From Larus michahellis (taxonomy: Eukaryota > Chordata > Aves > Charadriiformes > Laridae), in assembly GCF_964199755.1 (NCBI RefSeq), contig NC_133907.1:625001-689000 (forward strand): a stretch of 64,000 nucleotides of DNA, written 5' to 3'. Numbering within the stretch: the first letter of the stretch is position 1; each line of letters starts with the position of its first letter. Both the position numbers and the translations under genes were made by a program. The notes beneath the pieces are model-generated. The model was not told where the DNA came from. It searched no databases and worked only from the letters and a program-made list of their open reading frames with translations. Shown piece after piece: positions 35,001-46,995 of this stretch.

Positions 35001-36033
35001 ATAGCAATGATTGTGTGTAGATTTTGTACAAGTATTTTTGTGATACTTTGGGGTTTTTTTCATTAAATTGCAAAGCTTTTCTGTCTCATTCATGGTGGGG
35101 ACAACAGTGTCATTTTTTTGTGTGAATGAAAAGCTGACAGTATTCCAGAGTGAATTCCATGCGATGTTATTTGCAGGATATGTTTCAGGCAGCAGCAGCA
35201 GCAATGTGCAGGTATGTCAGCCTGGTTGTGAAAAGAGGACAAACAGCAATCCATTTGTACGTCTGCGCACTGCCGCTTAGCTTTGGATAACCACAGAAAC
35301 ATTGGACTTAAGGGGAAAAAAAATATGTCCTTATAAGCAGTTGAATATATTGAAGCTGATATAAAACGTACGTGTTGTAGATTAGCTTCCTTGATTTACT
35401 GACTTAATAGTTGCTGTCTAAAATTGATCGTGAATAAACTATAGGAAAAAAATCATAAATCCTCCTCAGAAAAGAATACTCAACCAGGAACAGTCAATTT
35501 TAAAGACTGATTAGATGACTGAAGCAGCTATCTTTATGAGCACTTATGTGCTAAGCCGAATGCAGGTGATCTGCTGTGGAAATACATACCAAGATGGTAG
35601 TTCTCAATGAAGATATTCCAGCTGGTACTGCCTCCTGCAGAGTATATTCTCTGGGTGCTTTTATAGTTTAGCTGTCCAAGTCTAGATTAGCCCAAAGTGT
35701 AAATGCAACAAAATTAGCTTAAAACTGTAAAACTGCCTCTAGTCTTTGTGGAACCCTTCCTCGTACAGACATAGTATAGACTGTTAACTGCCATCCTTCT
35801 GTTACGCAGGAATGTCATCGTTAATGATGTATGACTAATTGAAGACACATTTTTATACACAAATCGTACACCGAATGCTTAGAATTAGTTTCAAGTATAG
35901 TGTTTGCTATAATCTCTTTTCCTGCCTCCTTGTAGGTCGCAGAATTCCGTCAACTGACACCAACCCCCCGTCTAGTGGTAAGGGCTTCAAACTTAGAAGA
36001 CAGCCATCGGTGACAAAGCGCAGCTGCTGTTGA
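23025..36033 (+). CDS. RAB22A: RAB22A: Ras-related small GTPase of early endosomes (complete)
   Basis: Seven coding exons join in frame: 23025-23060, 24869-24948, 28534-28615, 32270-32341, 32454-32560, 34425-34534, 35936-36033. Total 585 nt, 194 aa, the usual RAB22A length. Visible motifs: P-loop GDTGVGKS (12-19), switch I Thr37, WDTAGQE (59-65) with catalytic Gln64, NKCD (118-121), ETSAK (146-150), and C-terminal Cys193-Cys194 for double geranylgeranylation. The tail GKGFKLRRQPSVTKRSCC distinguishes it from the close paralogue RAB31. In the family, RAB22A-GTP sits on early endosomes, binds EEA1 and the RAB5 activator Rabex-5, and controls recycling of clathrin-independent cargo. It is driven from the CpG island shared with PPP4R1L. 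Confidence 0.97.
23061..24868 (+). other. RAB22A: RAB22A intron 1
   Basis: The first 200 bases are still CpG-island DNA, the rest AT-rich. Contains a short GGCCT tandem near 23576-23594 and a G13 run at 24578-24590. No other feature seen. Confidence 0.8.
24578..24590. repeat. Homopolymer G13
   Basis: Thirteen G in RAB22A intron 1, in AT-rich surroundings. Confidence 0.95.
24869..24948 (+). CDS. RAB22A: RAB22A exon 2
   Basis: Encodes DTGVGKSSIVWRFVEDSFDP then NINPTI: the remainder of the P-loop and switch I. Acceptor TTCTTTAG, donor GTAAGA; ends in phase 2. Confidence 0.97.
24949..28533 (+). other. RAB22A: RAB22A intron 2
   Basis: A 3.6 kb AT-rich intron. Short open frames (for example 25527-25859) show no recognisable domain. 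Nothing else supported. Confidence 0.8.
28534..28615 (+). CDS. RAB22A: RAB22A exon 3
   Basis: Encodes ASFMTKTVQYQNELHKFLIW then DTAGQER: the effector region and switch II with Gln64. Acceptor TTTCCAG, donor GTAAGT; phase 0 at the end. Confidence 0.97.
28616..32269 (+). other. RAB22A: RAB22A intron 3
   Basis: A 3.65 kb AT-rich intron. No coding sequence, RNA gene or recognisable repeat seen. Confidence 0.8.
32270..32341 (+). CDS. RAB22A: RAB22A exon 4
   Basis: Twenty-four codons, FRALAPMYYRGSAAAIIVYD then ITKE: end of switch II and the following beta strand. Acceptor CTTTCAG, donor GTAAGA. Only 112 bp of intron separates it from exon 5. Confidence 0.97.
32454..32560 (+). CDS. RAB22A: RAB22A exon 5
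   Basis: Encodes ETFSTLKNWVKELRQHGPPN, IVVAIAGNKCDLNDV, with the guanine-specificity NKCD motif. Acceptor CATCAG, donor GTAAAT; ends in phase 2. Confidence 0.97.
32561..34424 (+). other. RAB22A: RAB22A intron 5
   Basis: A 1.86 kb intron. Two TTTGGGGTTTTTTT tracts (34367-34386 and 34396-34410) sit just upstream of the exon 6 acceptor and form part of its pyrimidine-rich region. Confidence 0.8.
34425..34534 (+). CDS. RAB22A: RAB22A exon 6
   Basis: Encodes EVMEKDAKDYADSIHAIFVE, TSAKNAININELFIEI, with the base-binding ETSAK motif. Acceptor TTTTCCAG, donor GTAAGT; ends in phase 1 of a Ser codon. Confidence 0.97.
34535..35935 (+). other. RAB22A: RAB22A intron 6
   Basis: A 1.4 kb AT-rich intron with an AGC trinucleotide stretch near 35190-35201 and a TTTGGGG tract at 35047-35060. 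No gene seen. Confidence 0.8.
35936..36033 (+). CDS. RAB22A: RAB22A exon 7 with stop codon
   Basis: Encodes RRIPSTDTNPPSSGKG and FKLRRQPSVTKRSCC, then TGA at 36031-36033. Hypervariable membrane-targeting tail with the CC prenylation motif. Acceptor CTTGTAG. Confidence 0.97.
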
Positions 36034-37990
36034 CTGATCCCTTAGAAAATCAGACTTGTTTATACAGTAGGTGGTCTTGGAAGTTAATAGTTCACGTTGG
36101 GTTTATATTATCAGTCTTAGATCTTTATCTGCTGGTGTTCATACACCCGAGGTCCCACAAAAATGGACCATTTCATCTGACATCTGTACACTCGCAGAAG
36201 AGACTGCAATCGGAATGTCAGCCTGTTTACTTACAAAAAGTGTAGTATCTCTTGCTTTCAAAGGGAATCCATCATCACTTTTTTGGCCTTGCTTGAAAGG
36301 AAGGTGACTATATGGATGGTAGAGCTGAACTGTTTAATAGTTTTGTAATCAAGATTTTAGTTTGTTTTTTTTTTTTTGTAAAAAGGGAAATGAGCACTTT
36401 TGTGGGACTTTAGGGGTGGGAGGAGTCTGGAAGTTAGATGTCATTTCTTACTTTTCTTCAGTGAGCCTTATTTTAAATTTAATTGTAGCTAATCCAAAGT
36501 ATGTGATGGGACAGTTGATATGAGGTGGCTACAGAATAAGCAACTGAAGACAAATAATAGGCAAATCAGTCCATCCAGTCCCCAAATCCCATTTGCACTT
36601 TTTATTTAAAGATAATATGCGCCGGGGGTGGGGACACAAACAACAGATATTAAACCACAGACAATCTTTTTCTCATGCTGACTTTAATCATTTTAAGGCA
36701 AACTGATAAGCTTATACACGTCTTTTTGTTCCTACAAGTTTTTTAATATTAAGGTGTTGGTTGAAGAAAACCTAGTTGTAGTTCTGACTAAATTAAGTGG
36801 TTACTGACTAAAAACAAATGCTGTAAACAGATGCTGTCAGTGGTTCTGGTAAGACCTAAAAGTTTTTGAGGAAACCTTTTAATCGCTTGGCACGTGTAAA
36901 GTGTTCATATTATATTTATGAGACAAGTGTTTAAAATATTATAAATTATGTAAAAACAGTAAAAAATAATGCAATCTTATACACTCCTTCCATTCCACAC
37001 CTATGGATAAACTCTTGGGGAACGTCCATCAGGTTTTTTCCTGTGTTTTAGGTATTGTCACTGTGAGTTCATCCAGAGGCAGACTGAAATTCTTTCATTT
37101 TCTACCACATTTGAAAGGGCCAATAGAGAATGCTGTTGGCGAGGTCTGTCTGCTGAATAAGTTTTCATCTGCGGTGAACCCAGTCTTTCCCGTTTTGGGC
37201 ACAAAAACACAAATAGGAAGTAACTTTAAGACGTGGTAACGTAGATCGTTACCTCTTGGCTCCTGGGCTTTTTCATCCGTGAGGGTTTTTAGCAAATCAG
37301 TGTTTAGCTTATTCTGTATTCGTTTTACTATGCTTTCGATTAAACTATAGGTTGACCATACACATTTGTGCTTTTTTATTTATTTTTACTTTGTTTCCTA
37401 CCAGCACTAGGGAGAAACTCTATACTTTTGAAGAAAAAGAGCTCAATAGACTTGAATATATACTAAAATACGCTGTTTAGCTGTAGTATCAAAATTAGGT
37501 CATGTTGATGATGCTTATTTGTTTTTAATCTGGTTTTCTATCATCTCAAGTATTTTCTTTGAAGGAAATGTGGAAACGTTTGTAAGAAATGGAAGGACTT
37601 GTACTTCAGATTAGTTTATATTCGTGAAAATTCTTGTAGAGCTGTTCTGGAGCAGTGAGATTTTTTGAATGGGCCCGTACGTTTTAATGAAATTTGGTGA
37701 CTACATTCTTATCATGCCTTTTACTTACGTTGCGTTCTCGATTATGCTTTCTTTGCCACAGTTGTAGAGGCTACATGCTTATAGAGAGCCCAAGAAGTAA
37801 ATCTTCATCAACCGAAGGCTGTTTGAAGCCCCGTTGAAACATTGGTCCTCATGGCATCTCACAGTAGAGACAGATATGTGTTTGGTGTTCAGCCTGATGT
37901 AGGATATATTGTTTTCTGTCACTCAAAAGCAAGTAAATCATGAACAGAAAACTTTAGTACTCCTACAAAATGCTTGATAGAAATGTACTT

Positions 37991-37996
37991 AATAAA
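37991..37996 (+). promoter_or_regulatory. RAB22A: Candidate proximal polyadenylation signal AATAAA
   Basis: AATAAA about 2 kb after the stop codon. The downstream region is only mildly GU-rich, so it may give a shorter RAB22A isoform or be unused. Confidence 0.3.
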
Positions 37997-40900
37997 GAAA
38001 GAGCAGAGTAAGCTTGCTCTTGGCAACATCTTTAATTATGAAAAAGCAGGTTAACAATTAAACATAGAACTTTCACAGTGGTAGTCATGGAAATCCCTAA
38101 TTTCTCTGAAATATCTCAGTTCTTACTCCCAGCAAATTTTTTAAAAACAAATTGTGTGGTTATCTAATTCAACTAGGTTTTTAAAACATTTTGTGGTCAC
38201 AGTGCTTCAGAAGTCTATTCTATACCAAGATACCAGGTGTCAGACAGAAAAATACCGCTGTTATTAAAGTTGGTTAGTAATAAATCTGGACATTCTTGAA
38301 CTGGGAAAGATCGTAGTAGGAGAAGGGAAGTCTCAGATACTGGGAATATATTTCAGATAGATTAGTAGAAAAAGGAATTTCAGACTTTCTAAATTATTGT
38401 TATTGCCTGTTACCATGTGGTAAAAATGGAGTTTAAATCTGTTTGGTTTTTTTTTTTCAGTGAAATAATGAAAATGATTTAATAGTATTTATCCAAAATT
38501 TATTGACTTGAGAAGAAAATAGTGGACTAGGCAAGACTGAGAGCTAGGCTAGTATTGCGGTTGTTGTAGTGTTCTCCACTCAGGGGAGAGATCCATACAT
38601 CTTAGCAAATTTTTATGAACTGCTTTCTGATCTGTCCTCACTTCTTTGTTATACATCAAAAGTAGACTTTGAAAACAAACGAACAAAAAAACCCCACCCC
38701 AAAACACTAAAGAAGTAGAAACAATCTGGCCCTTCTCAAATGTAGCTAAGTCTTAATGCCTGAGACTCCTTTTATTTTGTTCCCAATCTGAGTGGAATGC
38801 CAGCAAACTTCATATCCTTTTTGCAGGTCTGACCTTGAATTACTGCAGTTAATGAAAACATGGAAATAGCCAGTGTTTCAGATTGTCCAAACTACAAACG
38901 CTGACATGCGGCTGCTTTTTAACACATGCCTATTTAAAATGACAGACAGTTGATGTAAATTCTTTTGAGCCAAGATAACTGTTTATTGATCAGTTGGCCC
39001 TAGCTGAAAGCCGGAATACAGTCTTCCCTGGATGAGATGCACATGTTCAGTGTTTCATTATTGTTGGAGAAAAGTGGTTTCTTCTGTATTAATTTGTTAG
39101 GCCATCTGCTTTCATCTTGCACTAGGCTTGCTGAAATCGATTATATTTTGTCCTAACATAGCTTCTCTATTTGGAGATACATCAGCCTTTGAGTGTTTGG
39201 AGTGCTGATTATCAACCATTCCAGCTAAATTTTTAATAACTTTTTTCTGTTGTTAAAAAAGCTTAGGACTGAAGTTTTATTCTGCTATACCTTTCTGTTT
39301 AATGAATGGAGCTCACCATAGAGACTAGACTGTCAGATACTCTCACAGGGAATTAATTGCTGCCAAACAAGTTTGGAAGGGTAAAGTATCATATATGTAA
39401 AAATGTAAGGAGGTGCCTGTCATGTCGTTGATCCAGAGCATTTTTTAACTGAAAAAAATATGACTATTTCAACTTCTAAACAACACCAGTTCTTTCCCAC
39501 AAAAGTTACAAATTTGTGCAAAAATATAATTCGATAAATGTTTAGTTTTTAAGCTTTGGAGCAACTGAAATGTGTTCCCCAAGTTTTGGAGGTGTCTTCA
39601 TCCTGCCCTCTAAATTACAAGTCTCTCAACTGACTTGTTGAGTCAGGCTCTTGATCCGTGCTGTAGGTAGTTTTGTAGTATATTTTATATACATGCTGAA
39701 AACGGGCATACTAAGTGCCTAAGTAGTTGAAATCCAGAAGCTTATATTTAATAACAGAAGCATCTAGTGGTCAAATTACTGAAAGTTGTTCTAGGTGCTT
39801 TGAAAAGTTCTAAGGCAATTCTAACAACTTCTGCTGTTACCAAGGAGGTGAAGACTTTATGTTATTAGATCCATGTTGCAACAAGCCAAATGATTGCACT
39901 TCAAATCCCCACTGACATCAGCGAGACCCTTCCTTTAAGTGCTACAGGATCAGACAGTTAATAGTTCAGAGGGGCATTTTATGTAGACTTGAGTCTTTGA
40001 TGCATTGGTGTGCCTAATACCAATTTAATGTTACCAGCCTGCTCAAGAATGGTTATTTACGTGCTTGGGAAGAGAGGAAGAGGAGAGGAGACAATGCCTA
40101 ATTACTAATTTGGAAGTCTTAATCTTTCAACCTGGTTGAGAGGTGTGGGATTCATTGGGAGCTGTCTCCATTCATGGTTAAAGCTTCATTTTAATTATCA
40201 AAAAATAATTCAGGCTGAATATCACAAGTGGTTTAAAAGTTGGACTCAGCGAGATTTTTGTTACAATGTTAATCCTAAATTATTCTTTAACATTAGTGTT
40301 AATTTCCAGTGTAACATATTGAGTATTAGTTGGAATAGGAATCTTTAGCAGTGGTGTTTGAATTACTTTCTTGTGAAACAGCCTTTGGTGTTTATTAAGG
40401 ATGGTGTAGTCTATTTGTGGTGTGCGGTGTCAGCAATCTTGATGATGTACAGGACAGGAGCTGTCTGAACTGTGTAGCTAGACATCCTGTAGTGAACCTC
40501 ACTTACAAGCATGGTAGCTACGTAGAAGAAGAAAAAAAAACATCTCAAACACAAGGAGAGCCTGAGTAATTCACTGACTTAAACTTCTACACTGCCTATT
40601 CATTTTCTGAAAAGCTTCATGTATCTTTCTTAAACGCTTTAAACCTCTAAAAAAAAGAGGCTTTTCTGTTCATGGACAAGAGAGAAGGACAAACTTTCTT
40701 AACTTTTTTAGCAGGAAGTCGTTTTACAGTGACCTGAGACTGTCTGTATGCCAGAAAAGAGTTACTTGAAGCAGGAGAATTGTGTGCTTGGAATTAAGCT
40801 TCTAAAAAATCTGCACAAAATTCTCTAAAGAAAACTGTTAAAATGTCATGTTCAGATCACGTTCCTAGTAATAGACCAATAGGTGACAGAAGACTTACAG

Positions 40901-43053
40901 GAATAAGATGTTGGTGTGAATTGCCAGTCTAAGATAAATATACAGGTTCTAGTACCAAAAAAAGTCATGTCAGCTGTCCTTTTCAGAGTTGTATGGCTCT
41001 GGCTTGTCAAAAGAAATGGGCTTGAAGCCACACCATCTTTGCTTCTCATACAAGAATTCAGGTGCCCAAACATATTTCCCTAAAATTATTAGGCCTTCTG
41101 ACACCAATTTTTTTTTCTGAAAAATCCTTTCTGATATTTTGGAGGTCTCAAAAATTTGAATGCAAACCCTTTCTTGGTCAGCTAGAATCAAAAATGCTTG
41201 ATTTGGAAAAATCAAACGAGCATTACCAAGCTTTATCTATAAAGTACCACAGATAACACATCTTTCAAGGGATATACGACTGTCCTGAAAGCCAGGAGTA
41301 CTTACTGATGGCCTTAGTCTCTGATACGTCAAAATGAACCTAGGTGCAGCATTTTCCTCCTTCCCCCTCCCATTTCCCCCCACCCAACCCATAATTTTTA
41401 ACATAGTGTTGTCAGAGCGTACATGCTATAAACAGCTATTTAGAAATACTTAGAAAAGTTCTAGAGGCTTAGAGTTATTTGGTGCTTCCTATTTTACATG
41501 GAAAATCAAGGCAGTAAGATGATTTGTCTCCCTAAAAATTGGGACAGCATTTGCTGAAACTGCTCTCATTCTAGAATAAAGTCGTCTTAGAAGAAACAAT
41601 TTTGCTTTTCACATCATCATCATCCTGCAAGTTTGGGTTCTTAAATTTTTACTTAAACACTAACAATGAATTTTATCCAAGGAGCTAATCATCTTTGTAA
41701 AGGTACTCGTCTGTTAAGGAGGCTGGGCTTTTCTTTGCTTCATTTCTGTTGATGTTTTCATGTATGTATTATTGAACAAACCAACTGCTACTTCTTTTTC
41801 AAATGTTGAAGGATACAGACCACTCTTCCTGTCATGCTCCTCATCTGTGCGAGTGTGATACTCCATCCAGCTGTTGCACTGGGGTGTGCTGTAACTCTGG
41901 CACCTAGATAGATGCACTGCTACGATCTTGCCTCACTTTTGCTCATGTTACAGTATGTATTTTCTATTAAATCCATTATGTTTTCTTGACAATTTGTTCT
42001 TTGTTTCCTTACGGGATTTAGCTAAGAATAGGTGGCGAGTCTCTTTTTCCTCTTAAGGGTTCTAGAAGTATCTGCCACAATGGCAAATATTTGTAAACAA
42101 AATGGTAATTCATTAGTACAGCCTTCTGAAACTATTATGAAAACAGCAGCTGAGACATGTACCACTGCTGTAGTGTACCACATAACGAAGGCTGAAAGCG
42201 ATTCACCTGCGGGAGCAAATCACTGTAAGGCTCTGGTAACACGATGTAAGCACTTCTTATTTTAACTTCCTTTTTTGTACTTCCTATTTCTGAATACTGT
42301 GTATCCAACATGGAAATTGTGACACAGTGAATTGATTTAAGACACAGAAATGGATCGCATTTCTGTAGCTGGAGGACACTTAAGACTTCCCGGCAATCTT
42401 CCCCCTTGTTCCCCCCTCCCCACCCCCCCCAGTATAATGAAGAAAAAAAAATCATTCTGAACACTTCTTCTAAACAAGAAACTTTGCATTTGTGTATTCA
42501 GGACACAGAAATAACCTGATACGCATATAGCTCTTGCAGTGTAATAAATGTTTGCCTGTAAAATTAAGCATGAAGGTTAACCTTTGTATCAGCAATTCTT
42601 GTCCCTCTTAAGAACGTTCTGCCTTTTCATTATAGGATCAGGTTAACCTGTTGCAAAGGTTGAAAGGTCTGTGCCTTCTTACTGTAGTATCTCTTACTAA
42701 AACTTAAGCCGCTCAAAGTTACAGAGCATTTGCAGCACTGTAAACTGCACAAATATACAACCATTGCTTCACTGCATGACATGTAGGCAGATTACTCGTG
42801 ATGAAATACTGTAGTGATGAGTTCCCAAGCTTATGAATGTTTTGAGACTTTTTTTAGTCTTCTCTTGGGCTGGTCCTGAGAGCGTGTACAGGTTTGTCTG
42901 TATTGTTGGTTTGTAGATGCTAATGAGGAAAACCAGGCTTTTGTTCTCTCCTTTTTGTTTGAATTGTTATACTCCCATATAGTGCATAGAATGCAAATAA
43001 AGAAATGTTGATTTTGGCATAATGTAAACAGCCTTTTCAGCTTAAGCATTCAT

Positions 43054-43059
43054 AATAAA
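43054..43059 (+). promoter_or_regulatory. RAB22A: Candidate polyadenylation signal AATAAA
   Basis: AATAAA followed by TTTTATAGTGT. It forms a cluster with other AATAAA hexamers at 42996 and 43141. Confidence 0.4.
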
Positions 43060-43140
43060 CTTTTATAGTGTAATACCATGGCTAAATCACTACCGGTCTG
43101 ATGTATTGTGCAAAAAAAAAAAAGGTGTAAACATTTTATT

Positions 43141-43146
43141 AATAAA
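43141..43146 (+). promoter_or_regulatory. RAB22A: Candidate distal polyadenylation signal AATAAA with U/GU-rich downstream element
   Basis: AATAAA followed within 40 bases by two copies of GCTTTGTTTATAAATG, a U- and GU-rich sequence of the kind bound by CstF. Confidence 0.45.
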
Positions 43147-43149
43147 AAA

Positions 43150-43186
43150 GCTTTGTTTATAAATGTGCTGGCTTTGTTTATAAATG
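43150..43186 (+). repeat. Two-copy direct repeat, period 21
   Basis: GCTTTGTTTATAAATG occurs at 43150-43165 and 43171-43186, directly after the AATAAA at 43141. It may have duplicated a cleavage-stimulating element. Confidence 0.8.
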
Positions 43187-44444
43187 GTTCCAAAATTCTT
43201 AACATTTTAAAAAATAGTCTCTAGAGTAATAGAATTATAGAAGAGGAATGTAAGCAGAAGTGAATCAAAGATGATTCGAGTAGCTGTTTTCCAGAAGTAC
43301 TGAGTACGGGTCATTCAGGAGCTGTAGCTCTTTCCTGGTTGACGTATGCACAGGCGAAGGCAGAAGAGGGACTTGCACAAAGGAGGGATGGGGGAAAAGA
43401 GCAGAAAGAATGCAGCTTTTGTGCAACGCTTCCTTCCTCTGCAGCACGGTGTCTGAGGAGCTGCAGGGCACACATGGCTCGTCAGCCAGCGCGAGGCCTG
43501 AGAGATTCCACCAGGGTCAGGTTATTTAATACGTTGCTTTTCGCTTAGACTGCATGAAACGTGAAATTCTTGACTGCTGAGGCCAGGTTTCTGTCAATCA
43601 AAACTGTAAAGTGCTTTTAATATCTGCACAGTGTTGGGGGGTCCTGTCATGCTGGGAAGGGATCCGGATCCTTTCTTATCCGTGAATAAAGCCAGCCGGT
43701 TGGCAGCTTGCTTTGTTTAAACCACTGCTTTGGTGGTCATGGAGGGCACAAAAATAGGGAGGTGGCTACAGTTGTCTTATGTGACGCTTAAAAGATGTAG
43801 TTTTCTTGTTGCAATGTGTGATGCAAGTCTAACGTGTTCAGTTAATAGCAGCCTTCAAAAGCATAAATAAGCAAAAAAAGGTGTCCTGTTTCTGATAGTG
43901 CTATTTCACCTGCAAATGTTGGGTGCGAGTTTCTACTAAGCAACTGGCTACAGTTTATGTGCAGAAAACACATACTGTTGTCTTTTTAACAGAGACCTGG
44001 AATGACTTACTGTCCAGTACCTGCTGGTTTTAAGTTATCTGCTTAGATGTGTGTAAACTGCTTTTGGAGTGTCAGGTATGTTTGTGTAAGGCGGTATGAA
44101 TGTGCATCGGAGAGAGCAAAAGAACAGTAACTGCAAGAAATGTGCTAGAATAGAGAGAAAAATAAATTTACATGTGTTTGCATAGGGAATCTAGATAACT
44201 AAATGCAAACCACCCAATATGTGGACATGCAATATGAGATAATGTTTTACTTGGATCAAGTCTTTCATAGCTTTTAAGGTAACAGTTTTGTAATGGATGA
44301 AAGCGTTCTTTAAAATTGTCCCAATACAAAGCTTACAGATGCTCCTCAGAGTTTTCCTGTAGTGTTCATCCCTGTTTTCTCCTGTTCACCAAAAATCCGC
44401 TTTGGCAACACGTTGCCTTCTAGTCTTGTCATGGCTGAATTGTT

Positions 44445-44450
44445 AATAAA
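44445..44450 (+). promoter_or_regulatory. RAB22A: Candidate polyadenylation signal AATAAA with GU-rich downstream element
   Basis: AATAAA followed immediately by GTGAGGGTTGGTTTGTGT, a strong GU-rich element. It could be the true end of an 8.4 kb RAB22A 3' UTR. Confidence 0.4.
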
Positions 44451-44599
44451 GTGAGGGTTGGTTTGTGTAATCGGTAAGGATGTAGTGTTCCACGTGGCCT
44501 TCGTGCATGCCCATTTCAATGAATCTGATCTGCACAATATTAAATGTACGCACCTTATTTACCTACAATAAAAACATGACAACCTACATTTGTTAGACT

Positions 44600-46390
44600 T
44601 CAGAAATTTTCAACTTAAACTATGCTGTGCTTTATAAAAACTTCAGCCTGAATGAAAATGTGGGTGAGTCCTTCGCATCCAAGCAGGTAAGTTCAGAGCA
44701 GCCACTTGCAGGAAGATGCTGTAACTTGGCAAACCCTTTAGGATGTGGATCATCGAATGCTTACGGGTGTCCTTTGCACTACTGTCAGGAAAACTAGAAC
44801 TTGGAAAGGTCTGGGCAGCAACACTGAACAGTTGTTTACTTTAGGGGTTTTTACTATGTACGACTGTATGTTGTATATAGTTTCCTCTGTCTTATTCCTC
44901 ACTGTTAGTTTCCAATTAACTCGCAGATATGTATGAAGCTCATCTTTTCTACTACTTACCGGGCTGAGAATGTCTAGCTGTTTATAAAAATAAAACCTAA
45001 GAGATTATGTGAAAGAAGATAACCTCTCCAAAGTATCTGCCAAAGAGAGCTCTACTCCAAAGTGTAAGTGAACTCAATTCTTGCCTGATTTGAGATCTAG
45101 TAAAATGTTATGACATAATCCATAGTTTAGGCTATAAATTAAACTCCCACAAGCCAAATAAGCCAAGAACGTCCGAGGCTCCAAATCTAATTAAGTAAGC
45201 GAAGTAGAATAGCAGGGACCTGGAAAAAAAAATGCACCCCTTTATGACATTGTGTGACCATCTTTTCTCCAACAGAGGAGGACTTTAAGAACAGCAGTAT
45301 GTTGTTTGAGCGTGTTGCTGAAGCTTGTAAAAATGCATCCCGATGTATTGGCTAGGAGTTGGCAGGTTTCACTGGCATTATGCAAAGCCAAGAGTTATAC
45401 TAAACAGATAGAGGGGTTTGGTTTGTTTTGGCATGGAATGAAAGACATCTCCGAACAAAATGAAAAGATGAAACAGAGTCTAAGGTGGTTATGCAGACGA
45501 GCTGGAAAAGGGGAATTGTGGTGGCGAGGGGCAGTTGAAGGGCTGAGCTGTGATGTGGAACTGCAGCTGGGCGCAGGGCACTGAACACTGCCAGCCCCTG
45601 GAGCGGTGGCAGGTGACGTACACCTCCACCACTTCCCACTGCTTCTATTGCCAGAAGTGAGAACAACCCTCTTGGTACAAATCCCAGATCTTTTTAGCTA
45701 CCTTACGTTTTTTTGGCAATTATGAAGTAAAACCACATTCATGATACAAAGAATTCGGGTGGAGGTGAGAGACACTGCATCACACAGATTGTACTGGTGT
45801 GATAAAATGAATTTTCACAATGTTTTACCATATTTTTATTCACCTCTTACCTGTTGACACTTAACTGTATGCTCCGAGTTGCTGCCGTTTGGAAGTTGAT
45901 CAGTATCAATACCCCTGCTTTTTATCTCTGCAAAGGGCATCTCCTCCTGAGGTCCTGCACGTCTAAAGTCCTGTTGGCAAATTATTAATTTTTGGTGTAT
46001 GTAAATTGCCAGTTTTTAAGACCAGCATGTTTCTGCTGGTGACACGGGTGTCCCGGCCTCGTGCCTCATTGTTACCCCTGTCGGAATGTGACAGGTTACA
46101 GCAGTGCTTCAATTCTTATGAACTTCTGGACTGCTTAAAAGAACAACCTGTAAGTTTTAAAATGTTTTTTTAAATGTATTTGGGATAAAAAAAAAAGAAC
46201 AACAAACCAACCCACCCAAACTAAACAAACAACACCACAAATCCCCAAGCCCCACGACAACAAAAACCCGCCCCGAACCACCACCACAAGCTCAAAGCAG
46301 GCAACCAGGAACTCTGGCGGCAGTTTACTTCAGAAAGGGGCGGGGGGATGTCTTAAAAATTACGATGATGAGCTGAAAGTCTGGGTTTTA
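44600..46390. other. Intergenic region between RAB22A and VAPB
   Basis: AT-rich with no credible coding sequence. Ends in an A/C-rich low-complexity tract (46187-46290) immediately before the VAPB CpG island. Confidence 0.6.
46187..46290. repeat. A/C-rich low-complexity tract
   Basis: About 100 bases composed almost entirely of A and C on the plus strand (poly-A, then CCAACCC, AAACAAAC, CCACCACC-like words). It abuts the VAPB promoter. Confidence 0.8.
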
Positions 46391-46995
46391 TCCTAAAGGC
46401 TCAGTCCTCCCCGCAGCGCGGTGGCAGTTACCGGCCCCGGCCGGCGGACGGCGCGCCCGAGGCCCGCGGCGGCTGCGCCCCGGGACTCCCCCCGGCCCGG
46501 GCCCGGCGGGGTTGAGGCGGAGGCAGCCCACGGTGCGCGGGACCAGGCCCAACACAGCGGGCTGCTGCGGGGTAACACGGCACCTAGCGTGGGCCCTGAT
46601 GGCGGCGGTGGTCCAGCCTCATTAGCGCTCCCAATTAGCGCCGCGGGGAGGCGCCAGGCCTGGCCAGGCCCCGCGGCGCCGCCGCCGGCCGACGTCAGCC
46701 GCAGCCTCGCTCTGGGCCGCTCGGTGCCGCATCGCCCCGCCCCCGGCCCGCCCCCACCCGCGTCCCCGCCAGCCCCGCGCCCCGGCCCCCGCCGAGCCGC
46801 CGCCCGCCCCGGCCCCTCTCCGCTCCCGCCGCACCGCTCCCTGCCCGTTCTGGGGCCGCTTGGCGGGGGGTTAATAAACCAGCCGGGCGCACCCCCCCGT
46901 TCCCCCCCCCGCCTGCCTCCCTCCTCCCCCCTTCCTTCCCCTCCCGCCCAGGCCCTTCCTCTCTCCGCCGGGCGCCGCCGCCGAGGAGGAGGAAC

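Larger units (their letters stand above)
36034..43165 (+). other. RAB22A: RAB22A 3' untranslated region (3' limit uncertain)
   Basis: AT-rich sequence without a credible gene follows the RAB22A stop. RAB22A is known to carry a multi-kilobase 3' UTR in mammals, so most of this stretch is probably transcribed. AU-rich stretches occur (for example near 37374-37391). The end is drawn at a pair of polyadenylation signals near 43.05-43.15 kb, but an end at about 44.47 kb is equally possible. Confidence 0.5.
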
